NCBI RefSeq assembly: GCF_012911025.1
Contig: NZ_WUEI01000008.1
Coordinates: 22,365-86,364, forward strand
Source: Azoarcus sp. TTM-91
GTDB lineage: Bacteria > Pseudomonadota > Gammaproteobacteria > Burkholderiales > Rhodocyclaceae
Direction: 5' to 3'
Length of the DNA stretch: 64,000 nucleotides
Shown: in pieces, positions 53,904-62,038 of the stretch
Layout: each line of letters begins with the position of its first letter
How positions within the stretch are numbered: the stretch's first letter is position 1
Notes under the pieces: generated by a model
The model's database searches: none
What the model saw: only the letters and a program-made list of their open reading frames with translations
What the model was told of the DNA's origin: nothing
Position numbers and translations under genes: made by a program

Positions 53904-54202
53904 TGCTTTATGTACTGATGGGGGAAGACGCGCCTGGCAGCCTCGAAACCCGCCTGGCGGTCCGGCCGGCACATCTGGCTCGCCTGCAGAGCCTGAAGGA
54001 AGAGGGGCGTCTATTGCTCGCCGGTCCGATGCCTGCCATCGATGCACTTGAGCCTGGCCCCGCCGGCTTCGCAGGCAGCTTGGTGGTGGCGGAATTCGCC
54101 TCCCTCAAGGAGGCGGAGGAGTGGCTGGCCAAGGACCCCTATACCTTGCGCGGCGTTTTCGCCCGGACCACCGTTCGCCCCTTCCGCAAGGTTCTGCCGT
54201 GA
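53903..54202 (+). CDS. YciI family protein
   Basis: A 99-residue ferredoxin-like-fold protein: [77 protein letters not shown]. The His in RPAHL and the Asp in KDPY are the conserved polar residues of the YciI/YCII fold. The function is unproven, with a dehydrochlorinase-like active site suggested for relatives. The start (TAATG) couples it to yciB and its stop overlaps the bolA GTG. Confidence 0.95.
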   Translation: MLYVLMGEDAPGSLETRLAVRPAHLARLQSLKEEGRLLLAGPMPAIDALEPGPAGFAGSLVVAEFASLKEAEEWLAKDPYTLRGVFARTTVRPFRKVLP

Positions 54203-54492
54203 ACGTCGTCGAGCACATCCGGCAGCGCCTTCAGACCCTTTCACCGCTGATGGTGGAGGTCGGAGACGACAGCGCACTGCACGCAGGCCATGCAGGCGCC
54301 CGGGCCGGCGGCGGACATTATGATCTACACATTGTTTCCGATGCTTTCACCGGCAAAAGCACGGTGAGCCGGCATCGGATGATCTACCAGGCACTGGGCG
54401 AGATGATGAGGGGAGAAATCCACGCCCTCGCCATCCGCGCCCAAACGGCCGAAGAGGCCTCAATGCAACCCACCAACAAGGAACACCGATGA
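54199..54492 (+). CDS. BolA-family protein
   Basis: A 97-residue protein starting at GTG 54199 inside the yciI stop. The fold is clear: EHIRQRLQTLSPLMVEVGDD, SALHAGHAGARAGGGHYDLH, IVSDAFTGKSTVSRHRMIYQ, ALGEMMRGEIHALAIRAQT. The H-x-G-H-x region followed by GGGHY and the RHRMIY segment match BolA, which partners monothiol glutaredoxins in Fe-S handling. The order yciB-yciI-bolA-parvulin is conserved in betaproteobacteria (recollection). The stop overlaps the PPIase ATG. Confidence 0.95.
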   Translation: MNVVEHIRQRLQTLSPLMVEVGDDSALHAGHAGARAGGGHYDLHIVSDAFTGKSTVSRHRMIYQALGEMMRGEIHALAIRAQTAEEASMQPTNKEHR

Positions 54493-55271
54493 AACGATTT
54501 CCGAGCCGCCTGGCCATTGGCCTGATCGCTGCTTTCCTGGCACACGGAGCCATGGCCGCTGCGCCCTACGCCACCGTCAATGGCACGGCGATTCCGGCCA
54601 GCCGGGCGGAAGCCATGCTGAACGAACAGCGTGCCCAGGGCGCCCAGGACAGCCCGCAGCTGAACGAAGCCGTGCGTGAAGAGCTGGTGCGCCGCGAGGT
54701 CCTGAGCCAGGAAGCCACCAAGAAGGGGCTGGAAAAGAAGAGTGACGTGCAAGCCCAGATGGATCTCGCCAAGCAGGCCATCCTGATTCGCGCTTACCTG
54801 CAGGATTACGTCAAGACCCACCCGGTCACCGATGCCGAGATCCGCAAGGAATACGACACGATCAAGAGCCGCATGGGCGAGAAGGAATACAAGCCGCGGC
54901 ACATCCTGGTCGAAACTGAAGATCAGGCCAAGGCCATCATCACCAAGCTTCAGGGCGGCTCCAAATTCGAGGAACTGACCAAGGAGTCCCGCGATCCGGG
55001 CTCCAAGGACAAGGGTGGCGAACTCGGCTGGAGCAACCCTGGCATGTTCGTTCAGCCTTTCTCGGATGCAATGGTGAAGCTGGAAAAGGGCAAATTCACG
55101 ACCACGCCGGTAAAGAGTGACTTCGGTTATCACGTCATCCTGCTGGAAGACGTGCGCGACCTGAAGGCACCCTCCTTCGACGAGGTCAAGCCGCAGCTCC
55201 AGCAGCGCCTCCAGCAGCAGAAGGTGGAAGCCCACATCCTCGAGCTGCGCGAGAAGGCCAAGGTTCAGTAA
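54489..55271 (+). CDS. Periplasmic parvulin-type peptidyl-prolyl isomerase
   Basis: A 260-residue protein with a signal peptide (LAIGLIAAFLAHGAMAAAP). An N-terminal helical chaperone region (PASRAEAMLNEQRAQG; VREELVRREVLSQEATKKGL) is followed by a rotamase domain at about 130-230 (KEYKPRHILVETEDQAKAII; FEELTKESRDPGSKDKGGEL; FGYHVILLEDVRD). The KPRHILV and GGELGW signatures are typical of parvulins. It assists folding of periplasmic and outer-membrane proteins. It is the last gene of its operon, ending at the hairpin at 55291. Confidence 0.95.
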   Translation: MKRFPSRLAIGLIAAFLAHGAMAAAPYATVNGTAIPASRAEAMLNEQRAQGAQDSPQLNEAVREELVRREVLSQEATKKGLEKKSDVQAQMDLAKQAILIRAYLQDYVKTHPVTDAEIRKEYDTIKSRMGEKEYKPRHILVETEDQAKAIITKLQGGSKFEELTKESRDPGSKDKGGELGWSNPGMFVQPFSDAMVKLEKGKFTTTPVKSDFGYHVILLEDVRDLKAPSFDEVKPQLQQRLQQQKVEAHILELREKAKVQ

Positions 55272-55290
55272 GCAAACCAGGCTGAAAACA

Positions 55291-55319
55291 AAAATGGCGC
55301 CTTCCGGCGCCATTTTTTT
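55291..55319. terminator. Bidirectional rho-independent terminator
   Basis: A-run, then ATGGCGCC - TTCC - GGCGCCAT, then a T-run: a perfect 8-bp stem extended by A-T pairs (AAAAATGGCGCC pairs with GGCGCCATTTTT). It serves the PPIase operon on the plus strand and the convergent acyl-CoA dehydrogenase gene on the minus strand. Confidence 0.95.
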
Positions 55320-55330
55320 GTTCTTTGCGG

Positions 55331-57127
55331 TTAGAAGAGTTCTTCCGGCAAGTCCAGGGTTCCAGCAGCGCCCTGCACCACAGCATGGGAGAGCCCGGCT
55401 GCAAGCGCGAGATGGTGATCTGCGAAGAAGCGCGCAGTGATTATCTTCCCCTGGTAGAAACCGCCCTGCCCTGCCCCGGACGCCAGCCCCCGCTGGGCGA
55501 TGATGGCGGCCCGCGCCATCTGCCAGCCACCAGCAACGATTCCCAGCAGCTTGAGGAAGGGCACAGAGCCTGCCGAGGCAGCCTTGATATCGGAGCCATA
55601 GGTGTCCAGCACGAAATCCACCGCCTGCTCCAGCGCCCCCGCCGCATCTGCAAGTGCGCTCTGTATAGCCTTGAAGGCAGGCCCCTCCAGAGCACCAGCC
55701 TCGGTGGCCGTCTGCCGCACGGAGGCGATCACCGCCTTGATGGCCTGGCCGCCATCCTTGGCGACCTTTCGCCCCAGCAGATCGTTGGCCTGGATCGCCG
55801 TCGTCCCCTCGTAGATCGAGGTGATGCGAGCATCCCGCAAGTGTTGGGCTGCACCGGTCTCCTCGATGTAACCCATTCCGCCGTGAACCTGAACGCCAGT
55901 GGAGGCCACGTCGATCGCATTCTCCGTGCTCCAGCCCTTGACCACAGGAATCATCAGATCGACGAAGGCCTGCCTTTCGGCCCGAACTTCCGGATCGGGG
56001 TGATGGTGAGCCAGGTCGGTGGCCGCAGCCACCACGTAGGCCAACGCCCTCATCGCCTCCGTCTGGCTCTTCATGGACATCAACATGCGGCGCACGTCCG
56101 GATGCCGGATGATGGCGACCTTGCCCCCTCCTCGCACGCCTGCTTCGGTGCCTTGCACACGTTCGCGGGCATAGCCCAGCGCATGCTGATAGGCGCGCTC
56201 GGACAGTGCGATGCCTTCCATGCCGACGGCGAAGCGTGCCTCATTCATCATGATGAACATGTACTCCAGGCCACGATTCGCTTCGCCTACCAGCGTACCG
56301 ATTGCTCCACCCTTGTCTCCAAAAGCAAGCACGCAGGTCGGGCTAGCATGGATGCCCAGCTTGTGTTCGATCGAGACGCAATGAACATCATTGCGCGCCC
56401 CCAGGGCCCCGTCTGCCCCCACCAGGAACTTCGGGACGGCGAACAGGGAGATCCCCTTCACCCCCTCGGGTGCGTCCGGCAGGCGGGCGAGGACCAGATG
56501 GATGATGTTGTCCGTGAGGTCGTGGTCGCCGTAGGTGATGAATATCTTCTGACCAAAGAGCTTGTAGCTGCCATCGCCCTGCGGCTCCGCCCGGGTCCGG
56601 ACGGCAGCGAGATCTGAGCCGGCTTGCGGCTCGGTCAGGTTCATCGTGCCGGTCCATTCGCCGCTGATCATCTTGGCGAGGTAAAGCGATTTCTGTTCGT
56701 CATTACCACGGAGCATCAACGCTTCGATGGCACCGCCGGTCAGCATCGGGCAAAGCGAAAAAGCCATGTTGGCGGATTTCCACATCTCCATCACCGCGGT
56801 GGACAGCAGTTTCGGCAGTCCCTGGCCTCCATACTCGGGGGCGGCGGCAATCGCCGTCCACCCCGCTGCAGAGAATTGTCGATAAGCCTCCTTCCAGCCG
56901 GCGGCGGTCTTGACCGCGCCATCACTCCATCGAGCGCCTTCCTGATCACCGGAGTGGTTCAGGGGGGAAAGCACCTCAGTCGCAAAACGTCCGGCTTCCT
57001 CAAGGATGGCATCGACGAGATCGCTGCTGACTTCCTCGTTCCCAGGCAGGGCAGCCACTTGGTCCAGCCCGGCCAACTCCTTCATCACGAACTGCATGTC
57101 GCGTATCGGTGCGATGTAGGTGCTCAT
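55331..57127 (-). CDS. Long-form acyl-CoA dehydrogenase (DmdC-like)
   Basis: A 598-residue flavoenzyme, longer than short-chain dehydrogenases (about 385), with N- and C-terminal extensions as in the DmdC/AcdA long family. Key segments are WTAIAAAPEYGGQGLPKLLS, GTMNLTEPQAGSDLAAVRTR (FAD site), KLFGQKIFITYGDHD, IEHKLGIHASPTCVLAFGDK, GGMGYIEETGAAQHLRDARI and YEGTTAIQANDLLGRKV. It should desaturate acyl-CoA and pass electrons to ETF, which is encoded next. The substrate chain length is not readable. It ends beside the bidirectional terminator. Confidence 0.93.
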   Translation of the reverse strand: MSTYIAPIRDMQFVMKELAGLDQVAALPGNEEVSSDLVDAILEEAGRFATEVLSPLNHSGDQEGARWSDGAVKTAAGWKEAYRQFSAAGWTAIAAAPEYGGQGLPKLLSTAVMEMWKSANMAFSLCPMLTGGAIEALMLRGNDEQKSLYLAKMISGEWTGTMNLTEPQAGSDLAAVRTRAEPQGDGSYKLFGQKIFITYGDHDLTDNIIHLVLARLPDAPEGVKGISLFAVPKFLVGADGALGARNDVHCVSIEHKLGIHASPTCVLAFGDKGGAIGTLVGEANRGLEYMFIMMNEARFAVGMEGIALSERAYQHALGYARERVQGTEAGVRGGGKVAIIRHPDVRRMLMSMKSQTEAMRALAYVVAAATDLAHHHPDPEVRAERQAFVDLMIPVVKGWSTENAIDVASTGVQVHGGMGYIEETGAAQHLRDARITSIYEGTTAIQANDLLGRKVAKDGGQAIKAVIASVRQTATEAGALEGPAFKAIQSALADAAGALEQAVDFVLDTYGSDIKAASAGSVPFLKLLGIVAGGWQMARAAIIAQRGLASGAGQGGFYQGKIITARFFADHHLALAAGLSHAVVQGAAGTLDLPEELF

Positions 57128-57175
57128 TCGATCCCACTCCTCGTTATGTAATAGGCCGGACCTGCCGGCGCCCTC

Positions 57176-57841
57176 TCACTTGTTCAGCAGATAACGCTTG
57201 TCGTCGAATGCCGCGACCCAGTCCGGCCGATAGACCACCAGCAGGGTCATCGCGGCGCCTCCCAGCCAGGCTTCGGCAAAACCAAGCAACAGGAAGAAGG
57301 GGAGATACTCCGCCAGCAGGAAATCAAAGCTGTAAGCCCCTGCAAGCGACATCGCCCCGGAAGCAATAAAGCCCTGAAGCAGCACGGTGAGCGCCGAACC
57401 GACAAAGCTGGTGACGAATATGAAGACGAAGAAATGCGCTGGCAGAAAGCGCACGATCAGATGATGCAGCAAGGTGGCGATGCCTATGGGAGCAGCCACC
57501 ATGAAGATGAAATTCGCCGGCCATGCAGCCCATTCCACTGCGCCGTTCAGCGTGATGCCAGTGAGCGCAAGGCCGAGGGCGAAGAGCGCAAGTTCGGGGC
57601 CCAAGGCCAGAGTGGCCACCATGGCACCCAACATATGGAGATTGAGGCCGGGCTTCACGCCTGCCTTGAGGCTCCACATCAACATCAGCACCACCGCGAT
57701 GCCGAGCGTCAGGTTCAGTTGGGAAGAAGTCTGGAGCTTCTTCCAGGGCGCAACGCGAGCGGCCGCGCCCAGGATGATGATGCTGAGCACGGCCATGAAC
57801 ACATGCCAGGCAGTCGGGAAGAGCGACGCCGACAGGTTCAT
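57176..57841 (-). CDS. CbiM-like energy-coupling factor permease, N-terminal metal motif absent
   Basis: A 221-residue protein with six or seven hydrophobic helices: TAWHVFMAVLSIIILGAAAR, LNLTLGIAVVLMLMWSLKAG, LNLHMLGAMVATLALGPELA, FVFIFVTSFVGSALTVLLQG, LPFFLLLGFAEAWLGGAAMT. The LNLHMLGAMVATLALGPxLA run matches the CbiM/PF01891 family. True Co/Ni CbiM proteins begin MHI..., with the mature His binding metal; this one begins MNLSASLFPTAW, so cobalt transport is doubtful. No cbiQ/cbiO and no cobalamin riboswitch are nearby. It lies between the dehydrogenase and etfA on one strand. Confidence 0.82.
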   Translation of the reverse strand: MNLSASLFPTAWHVFMAVLSIIILGAAARVAPWKKLQTSSQLNLTLGIAVVLMLMWSLKAGVKPGLNLHMLGAMVATLALGPELALFALGLALTGITLNGAVEWAAWPANFIFMVAAPIGIATLLHHLIVRFLPAHFFVFIFVTSFVGSALTVLLQGFIASGAMSLAGAYSFDFLLAEYLPFFLLLGFAEAWLGGAAMTLLVVYRPDWVAAFDDKRYLLNK

Positions 57842-57868
57842 GTCCGTGCGCCGGACGGAGAGTCCGCC

Positions 57869-58804
57869 TCAGCCCACCGCGGCGGTCAGCTGCGGCACCG
57901 CTTCGAACAGGTCTGCAACCAGGCCATAGTCCGCCACCTGGAAGATCGGTGCTTCCGGATCCTTGTTGATGGCGACGATCACCTTGGAGTCCTTCATGCC
58001 GGCCAGATGCTGGATCGCTCCGGAGATGCCCACCGCGACATACAGCTGCGGTGCCACGATCTTGCCGGTCTGGCCGACCTGATAATCGTTGGGCGCATAG
58101 CCGGCATCCACAGCAGCCCGGCTGGCGCCGAGCGCCGCGCCCAGCTTGTCGGCCAAGGGCTCCATGATCGCGTGGTAATTCTCGCCGTTGCCCAGGCCGC
58201 GGCCACCGGAGACGATGATCTTGGCTGCGCCCAGTTCAGGACGGGCGCTCTTGGTGAGTTCCCGGCCAACCAGGCTGGAGATGCCAAGATCGGCAGCGGC
58301 GGCAATGCTCTCGACAGCGGCACTGCCACCCGCTTCGGCGACCGGCTCGAAAGCAGTGGTACGCACGGTGATCACCTTCACCGGATCACTGCTCTTCACC
58401 GTGGCCAGCGCGTTGCCGGCGTAGATCGGCCGCACGAAGGTGTCGGCCGACTCCACACCGACGATGTCGCTGATCTGGGCGACGTCGAGCAGCGCGGCGA
58501 CTCGCGGTAGCGTGTTCTTGCCAGCGCTGGTGGCCGGCGCCAGGACGTGGCTGTATGAACTTGCCAGCCCCTTGACCAGTTCAGCAACGTTTTCTGCCAG
58601 TTGTGCATCGTAGTGCGGCGCATCCACCAGCAGCACTTTGGCAACGCCCGCAAGCTTGGAGCCCGCTTCCGCCGCTGCACCGCAGCCTGCCCCCGCGACC
58701 AGCAGATGGACATCACCACCGATCTTGGCGGCAGCGCCCAGCGTATTCAGCGTTGCGGCCTTGATCGACTGGTTGTCGTGTTCGGCAATGACCAGGATCG
58801 TCAT
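57869..58804 (-). CDS. etfA: Electron transfer flavoprotein alpha subunit
   Basis: A 311-residue FAD-binding subunit. An N-terminal alpha/beta domain ([40 protein letters not shown]) precedes the FAD signature at the C-terminus ([77 protein letters not shown]). With EtfB it carries electrons from acyl-CoA dehydrogenases to ETF-quinone oxidoreductase. It follows etfB after 28 bases. The neighbouring dehydrogenase and crotonase suggest service in beta-oxidation. Confidence 0.97.
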   Translation of the reverse strand: MTILVIAEHDNQSIKAATLNTLGAAAKIGGDVHLLVAGAGCGAAAEAGSKLAGVAKVLLVDAPHYDAQLAENVAELVKGLASSYSHVLAPATSAGKNTLPRVAALLDVAQISDIVGVESADTFVRPIYAGNALATVKSSDPVKVITVRTTAFEPVAEAGGSAAVESIAAAADLGISSLVGRELTKSARPELGAAKIIVSGGRGLGNGENYHAIMEPLADKLGAALGASRAAVDAGYAPNDYQVGQTGKIVAPQLYVAVGISGAIQHLAGMKDSKVIVAINKDPEAPIFQVADYGLVADLFEAVPQLTAAVG

Positions 58805-58832
58805 GTTCGGTATTCCTCTCTCTATCCCGGTC

Positions 58833-59582
58833 TCAGAGGACCTTGGCTTCGTTCTTCAGCTTGTCGACCAGCTGGGCGATATCGGCGACGCGGACGCCGG
58901 CGCCACGCTTGGGCGGCTCTTCGACCTTCACCGTGGTAAGCCGCGGAGCGACGTCGACGCCGAGGTCGGCAGGATGGGTCACATCCAGCGGCTTCTTCTT
59001 CGCCTTCATGATGTTGGGCAGCGTGGCGTAGCGCGGCTCGTTCAGGCGCAGGTCGGTGGAAACCACCGCAGGCAGGGAAATTGAGATCGTTTCCAGGCCG
59101 CCGTCGATCTCGCGGGTGACCGTGGCACGACCATCGGCAATAGCCACCTTCGAGGCAAAAGTCGCCTGTGGCCAGCCCATCAGCGCAGCCAGCATCTGGC
59201 CTGTCTGGTTGGCATCGTCATCGATGGCCTGCTTGCCGCAGATGACAAGCTGGGGCTGCTCCTTGGCGACGACGGCCTTCAGCAGCTTGGCGACCGCGAG
59301 CGGCTGCAGCTCGGCATCCGTTTCGATCAGGATGGCGCGGTCCGCGCCGATGGCGAGCGCGGCGCGCAGGGTTTCCTGGCAGGCGCCAACGCCGGCGCTT
59401 ACAGCCACGACCTCGGTCGCAATCCCCGCCTCTTTCAATCGCACGGCTTCTTCCACTGCGATCTCGTCGAACGGGTTCATGCTCATTTTCACGTTCGCGA
59501 CGTCAACACCGCTGCCGTCCGCCTTGACGCGGACTTTCACGTTGTAATCGACCACGCGCTTGACGGGAACAAGAATCTTCAA
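58833..59582 (-). CDS. etfB: Electron transfer flavoprotein beta subunit (TTG start)
   Basis: A 249-residue ETF-beta: [100 protein letters not shown]. The [12 protein letters not shown] segment is the ETF-beta AMP-site signature. The start codon is TTG at 59582 behind AAGGAG with a seven-base spacer, giving the canonical [11 protein letters not shown]-terminus; no ATG fits. It is the first gene of etfB-etfA, divergent from the TetR regulator. Confidence 0.96.
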   Translation of the reverse strand: MKILVPVKRVVDYNVKVRVKADGSGVDVANVKMSMNPFDEIAVEEAVRLKEAGIATEVVAVSAGVGACQETLRAALAIGADRAILIETDAELQPLAVAKLLKAVVAKEQPQLVICGKQAIDDDANQTGQMLAALMGWPQATFASKVAIADGRATVTREIDGGLETISISLPAVVSTDLRLNEPRYATLPNIMKAKKKPLDVTHPADLGVDVAPRLTTVKVEEPPKRGAGVRVADIAQLVDKLKNEAKVL

Positions 59583-59633
59583 TGCCGCGCTCCTTCGGTT
59601 GTTCGATCTCTCTGCCGGCCGCAGGGCCGACTT

Positions 59634-59648
59634 GTGCGATTATCGCAC
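59634..59648. promoter_or_regulatory. Palindrome overlapping the etfB -10
   Basis: Perfect inverted repeat GTGCGAT-T-ATCGCAC (seven-base arms, one central base). On the minus strand it contains GATAAT, a plausible etfB -10 located about 57 bases before its TTG. It could bind a regulator controlling etfBA; the protein is unknown. Confidence 0.5.
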
Positions 59649-59687
59649 CCCGAAAAGGAATGCGCACTTTGCCGGCTCGGGCGCGGA

Positions 59688-59717
59688 TTGACACTTGCGT
59701 GCCGAGTCACCCACAAT
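59688..59717 (+). promoter_or_regulatory. Candidate sigma-70 promoter of the TetR gene
   Basis: Consensus -35 TTGACA at 59688-59693 and CACAAT at 59712-59717, 18 bases apart. The expected start of transcription falls inside the adjacent inverted repeat, so binding there would block initiation. Confidence 0.5.
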
Positions 59718-59721
59718 TCGA

Positions 59722-59760
59722 CCATACGCAACAGTATGGGTGGCGTACGGTAGCGTATGG
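59722..59760. promoter_or_regulatory. Candidate TetR-family operator between etfBA and the regulator
   Basis: Nested repeats: CCATAC-GCAACA-GTATGG (59722-59739) and an outer pair CCATACGC ... GCGTATGG (59722-59729 and 59753-59760). Three related CGTA/TATGG half-sites lie in 39 bases just before the TetR start, typical of autoregulated TetR operators. Confidence 0.65.
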
Positions 59761-59786
59761 AACCCTCATCGTCAAGACATCTCCAT

Positions 59787-60401
59787 ATGGACAGCACGCC
59801 CGCCAAACCCCGCACGCAACTGGACCGCGACAGCTGGATCGCTGCTGCCACTGATGTTCTGGCGGAAGAAGGTATAGCCGGGCTGAGGGTGGAAGTCCTC
59901 GCCAAGCGCCTCAAGGTGACGAAAGGCAGCTTCTACTGGCACTTCCAGGATCGCCGCGACCTGCTCTTGGCCATCCTGACCCAATGGCGGGACGGCCGTA
60001 TCCGGGACATCGTGAAGCAGACCAAGGCGGCTCCGGGCGAGGAGCTGGCACAGATCTATCATGTCATCGAGGTCTATAGCGCCAACCGCAGCAGGCGGGG
60101 GATGATGATAGAGCTCGCGGTACGGGACTGGGCACGCCGCGATCCTGATGCGGCCGCCATCGTCGCCGAGGTGGACGAGACCCGGCTGCGTTGCGCCCGG
60201 GAGCTTTTCGTTGCCTGTGGCGTGTCTCCGCAGGAGGCCTCCAGTCGGTGCATGCTGCTCTATGCTTATGTGTTCGGCGTATCGCTGATGATCTACGACA
60301 ACTTCGACAACGATGTGGCGCGCCTCAAGCAGGACATCGCCGAGTTGATCGCCTGTTCGCGCTCGCCACGCACCGACGGCGCTGCTCTAGGCGGACCTTA
60401 A
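59787..60401 (+). CDS. TetR-family transcriptional regulator
   Basis: A 204-residue regulator. The N-terminal HTH reads RDSWIAAATDVLAEEGIAGL RVEVLAKRLKVTKGSFYWHF QDRRDLLLAIL, a clear TetR_N domain. The ligand-binding part is helical (MMIELAVRDWARRDPDAAAI; MLLYAYVFGVSLMIYDNFDN). I prefer the ATG at 59787; the ATG at 59757 lies inside the operator. The divergent etfBA and nearby acyl-CoA genes make a fatty-acid or acyl-CoA ligand plausible (inference). Its 3' end overlaps convergent tatD by 15 bases. Confidence 0.92.
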   Translation: MDSTPAKPRTQLDRDSWIAAATDVLAEEGIAGLRVEVLAKRLKVTKGSFYWHFQDRRDLLLAILTQWRDGRIRDIVKQTKAAPGEELAQIYHVIEVYSANRSRRGMMIELAVRDWARRDPDAAAIVAEVDETRLRCARELFVACGVSPQEASSRCMLLYAYVFGVSLMIYDNFDNDVARLKQDIAELIACSRSPRTDGAALGGP

Positions 60402-61157
60402 CCGCGGCAGTGCCGCCCAGGCATTGCGGCCGGTCGCCGCGACGATTTCATCCAGCGGAACTCCCCGCAGTCCAGCCAACACTCCCGCATAGCGAGGGAG
60501 GTTGTCGGGCTCGTTGCGCTCCCCTCTCCCCCAGGACGGGGGCATGTCCGGTGCATCCGTCTCCAGCACCAGCGCGTCCAGCGGCAGCCCGGCTGCCAAT
60601 TGGCGGATGCGTCTGGAACCGTCATAGGTCATGGCCCCGCCGAATCCCAGCTTGAAACCAAGGGCAATGAAGGCTTCAGCCTGTTGAAGACTGCCGTTGA
60701 AAGCGTGTGCTATGCCGCCGGGAACCTCAATGCGCCTCAGTTGCTTGAGGATGGCATCCTGAGCCCGGCGGACATGAAGGATGACCGGCAGGCCGTGGCG
60801 CTTCGCCAAGCGCAACTGGGCGACGAAATAATGCTCCTGCAGCCCAAGGTCGATGTGGCCGGCAAAATGGTCCAGACCGATCTCGCCGACCGCCACCACG
60901 CCATGTTCCGAGAGGCGCTCATCCAGCAGATCCAGGTCCTCCTCCCTGCTGTCACCCACGTACAGCGGATGAATGCCATAGGCCCGATGCACCTCCGGAT
61001 GGGCCGCTGCCAGTGCGGCTACGTCCTGAAAATTGGCCGCAGAAACGGCTGGCAGCACGAAGCATCCGACGCCACTTTGTCTAGCCCGCTCCAGCACGGC
61101 CTCCCGGTCTTGAGCGAATTCGGGGGCATCCAGGTGGACATGGGTGTCGATCAGCAT
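60387..61157 (-). CDS. TatD-family metal-dependent deoxyribonuclease
   Basis: A 256-residue TIM-barrel metallohydrolase. It begins MLIDTHVHLDAPEFAQDREA (HxH metal ligands), then YGIHPLYVGD, AVGEIGLDHFAGHIDLGLQE (Glu ligand), LPVILHVRRAQD, IAHAFNGSLQQAEAFIALGF and LVLETDAPDMPPS (Asp). All expected TatD ligands are present. It degrades DNA ends and is linked to repair or DNA turnover. The start at 61157 fits the family. The stop (TAG) lies 15 bases inside the end of the convergent TetR gene. Confidence 0.94.
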   Translation of the reverse strand: MLIDTHVHLDAPEFAQDREAVLERARQSGVGCFVLPAVSAANFQDVAALAAAHPEVHRAYGIHPLYVGDSREEDLDLLDERLSEHGVVAVGEIGLDHFAGHIDLGLQEHYFVAQLRLAKRHGLPVILHVRRAQDAILKQLRRIEVPGGIAHAFNGSLQQAEAFIALGFKLGFGGAMTYDGSRRIRQLAAGLPLDALVLETDAPDMPPSWGRGERNEPDNLPRYAGVLAGLRGVPLDEIVAATGRNAWAALPRLRSA

Positions 61158-61173
61158 AGCCCGCTCCGAGGGC

Positions 61174-61974
61174 TTATCTGCCTTTCCAGACTGCCGGCCG
61201 CTTGGCGATGAAGGCATCTATGCCCTCTGCAGCGTCCTCGGCCATCATGTTGCAGGCCATGGTTTCCGACGCCAACTGATAGGCCGCGTCCAGGCCGTTC
61301 TCCAGCTGGCGGTAGAACATCTGCTTGCCCATGCGGACGGCAACCGGTGACTTGGCGATGATGGAATCAGCCAGCCGGCGGATCTCGTCGTCCAGCGCTT
61401 CCGCTGCGACCACACGATTGACCAAGCCGCGGCGCTGCGCTTCCGCGGCGTCGATGAAGTCGCCGGTCACCAGCATTTCGAAAGCCTGCTTGCGACCGAT
61501 ATTGCGTGACAAGCCCACGCTGGGCGTGGCGCAGAACAGACCGACGTTGATGCCGGAGACCGCGAAGCGGGCTACATCCGAGGCGACCGCCAGGTCGCAC
61601 ATGGACACCAGCTGGCAGCCGGCGGCGGTGGCGATACCATGCACCCGTGCGATCACCGGTTGAGGCAGTTCCACCAGCTTCATCATGAATTTGCTGCAAA
61701 GCCGGAACAGCGCCTGTTGGAAACCCAGCGTGTAGTTGCCGCGCATTTCCTTCAGGTCGTGGCCGGCACAGAAGGCCTTGCCCTCGCCGCCAATGACGAC
61801 GACGCGTATCCGCTCGTCGGCAGCGATCCTGTCCAGCTCGGCAATCAGTGCATTGAGCATCGCTTGGGACAGCGCGTTGAACTGCGCCGGCCGGTTGAGC
61901 TGAAGGTGGGCAACGCCGCCGAGGTCCTCGCGCAAAAAAAGCGGCTGCTCGGCAGCCTGGGGAACGGCACTCAT
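61174..61974 (-). CDS. Enoyl-CoA hydratase/isomerase-family protein, ECHDC3-like
   Basis: A 266-residue crotonase-fold protein. The oxyanion-hole loop is GEGKAFCAGHDLKEMRGNYT, then ARVHGIATAAGCQLVSMCDL AVASDVARFAVSGINVGLFC and IGRKQAFEMLVTGDFIDAAE AQRRGLVN. The two catalytic glutamates of ordinary enoyl-CoA hydratase are not where expected (AAGCQL and GLFCATPSVG in place of AGGGxEL and PE), as in ECHDC3-type proteins, so hydratase activity is uncertain. AGGAGA precedes the ATG at 61974. It lies between tatD and the acyl-CoA synthetase in the same direction. Confidence 0.9.
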   Translation of the reverse strand: MSAVPQAAEQPLFLREDLGGVAHLQLNRPAQFNALSQAMLNALIAELDRIAADERIRVVVIGGEGKAFCAGHDLKEMRGNYTLGFQQALFRLCSKFMMKLVELPQPVIARVHGIATAAGCQLVSMCDLAVASDVARFAVSGINVGLFCATPSVGLSRNIGRKQAFEMLVTGDFIDAAEAQRRGLVNRVVAAEALDDEIRRLADSIIAKSPVAVRMGKQMFYRQLENGLDAAYQLASETMACNMMAEDAAEGIDAFIAKRPAVWKGR

Positions 61975-62038
61975 GGCGTCTCCTGTGGGGTTCTCGTTGT
62001 GGATGGCGCCAGGGGCCGACGGCCCCCGGCGCCCAGCC

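Noticed and set aside
57128..57175. Cobalamin riboswitch near the CbiM-like gene
   Set aside because: Flanking gaps are only 27-48 bases, too short for the element, and no conserved box is seen.
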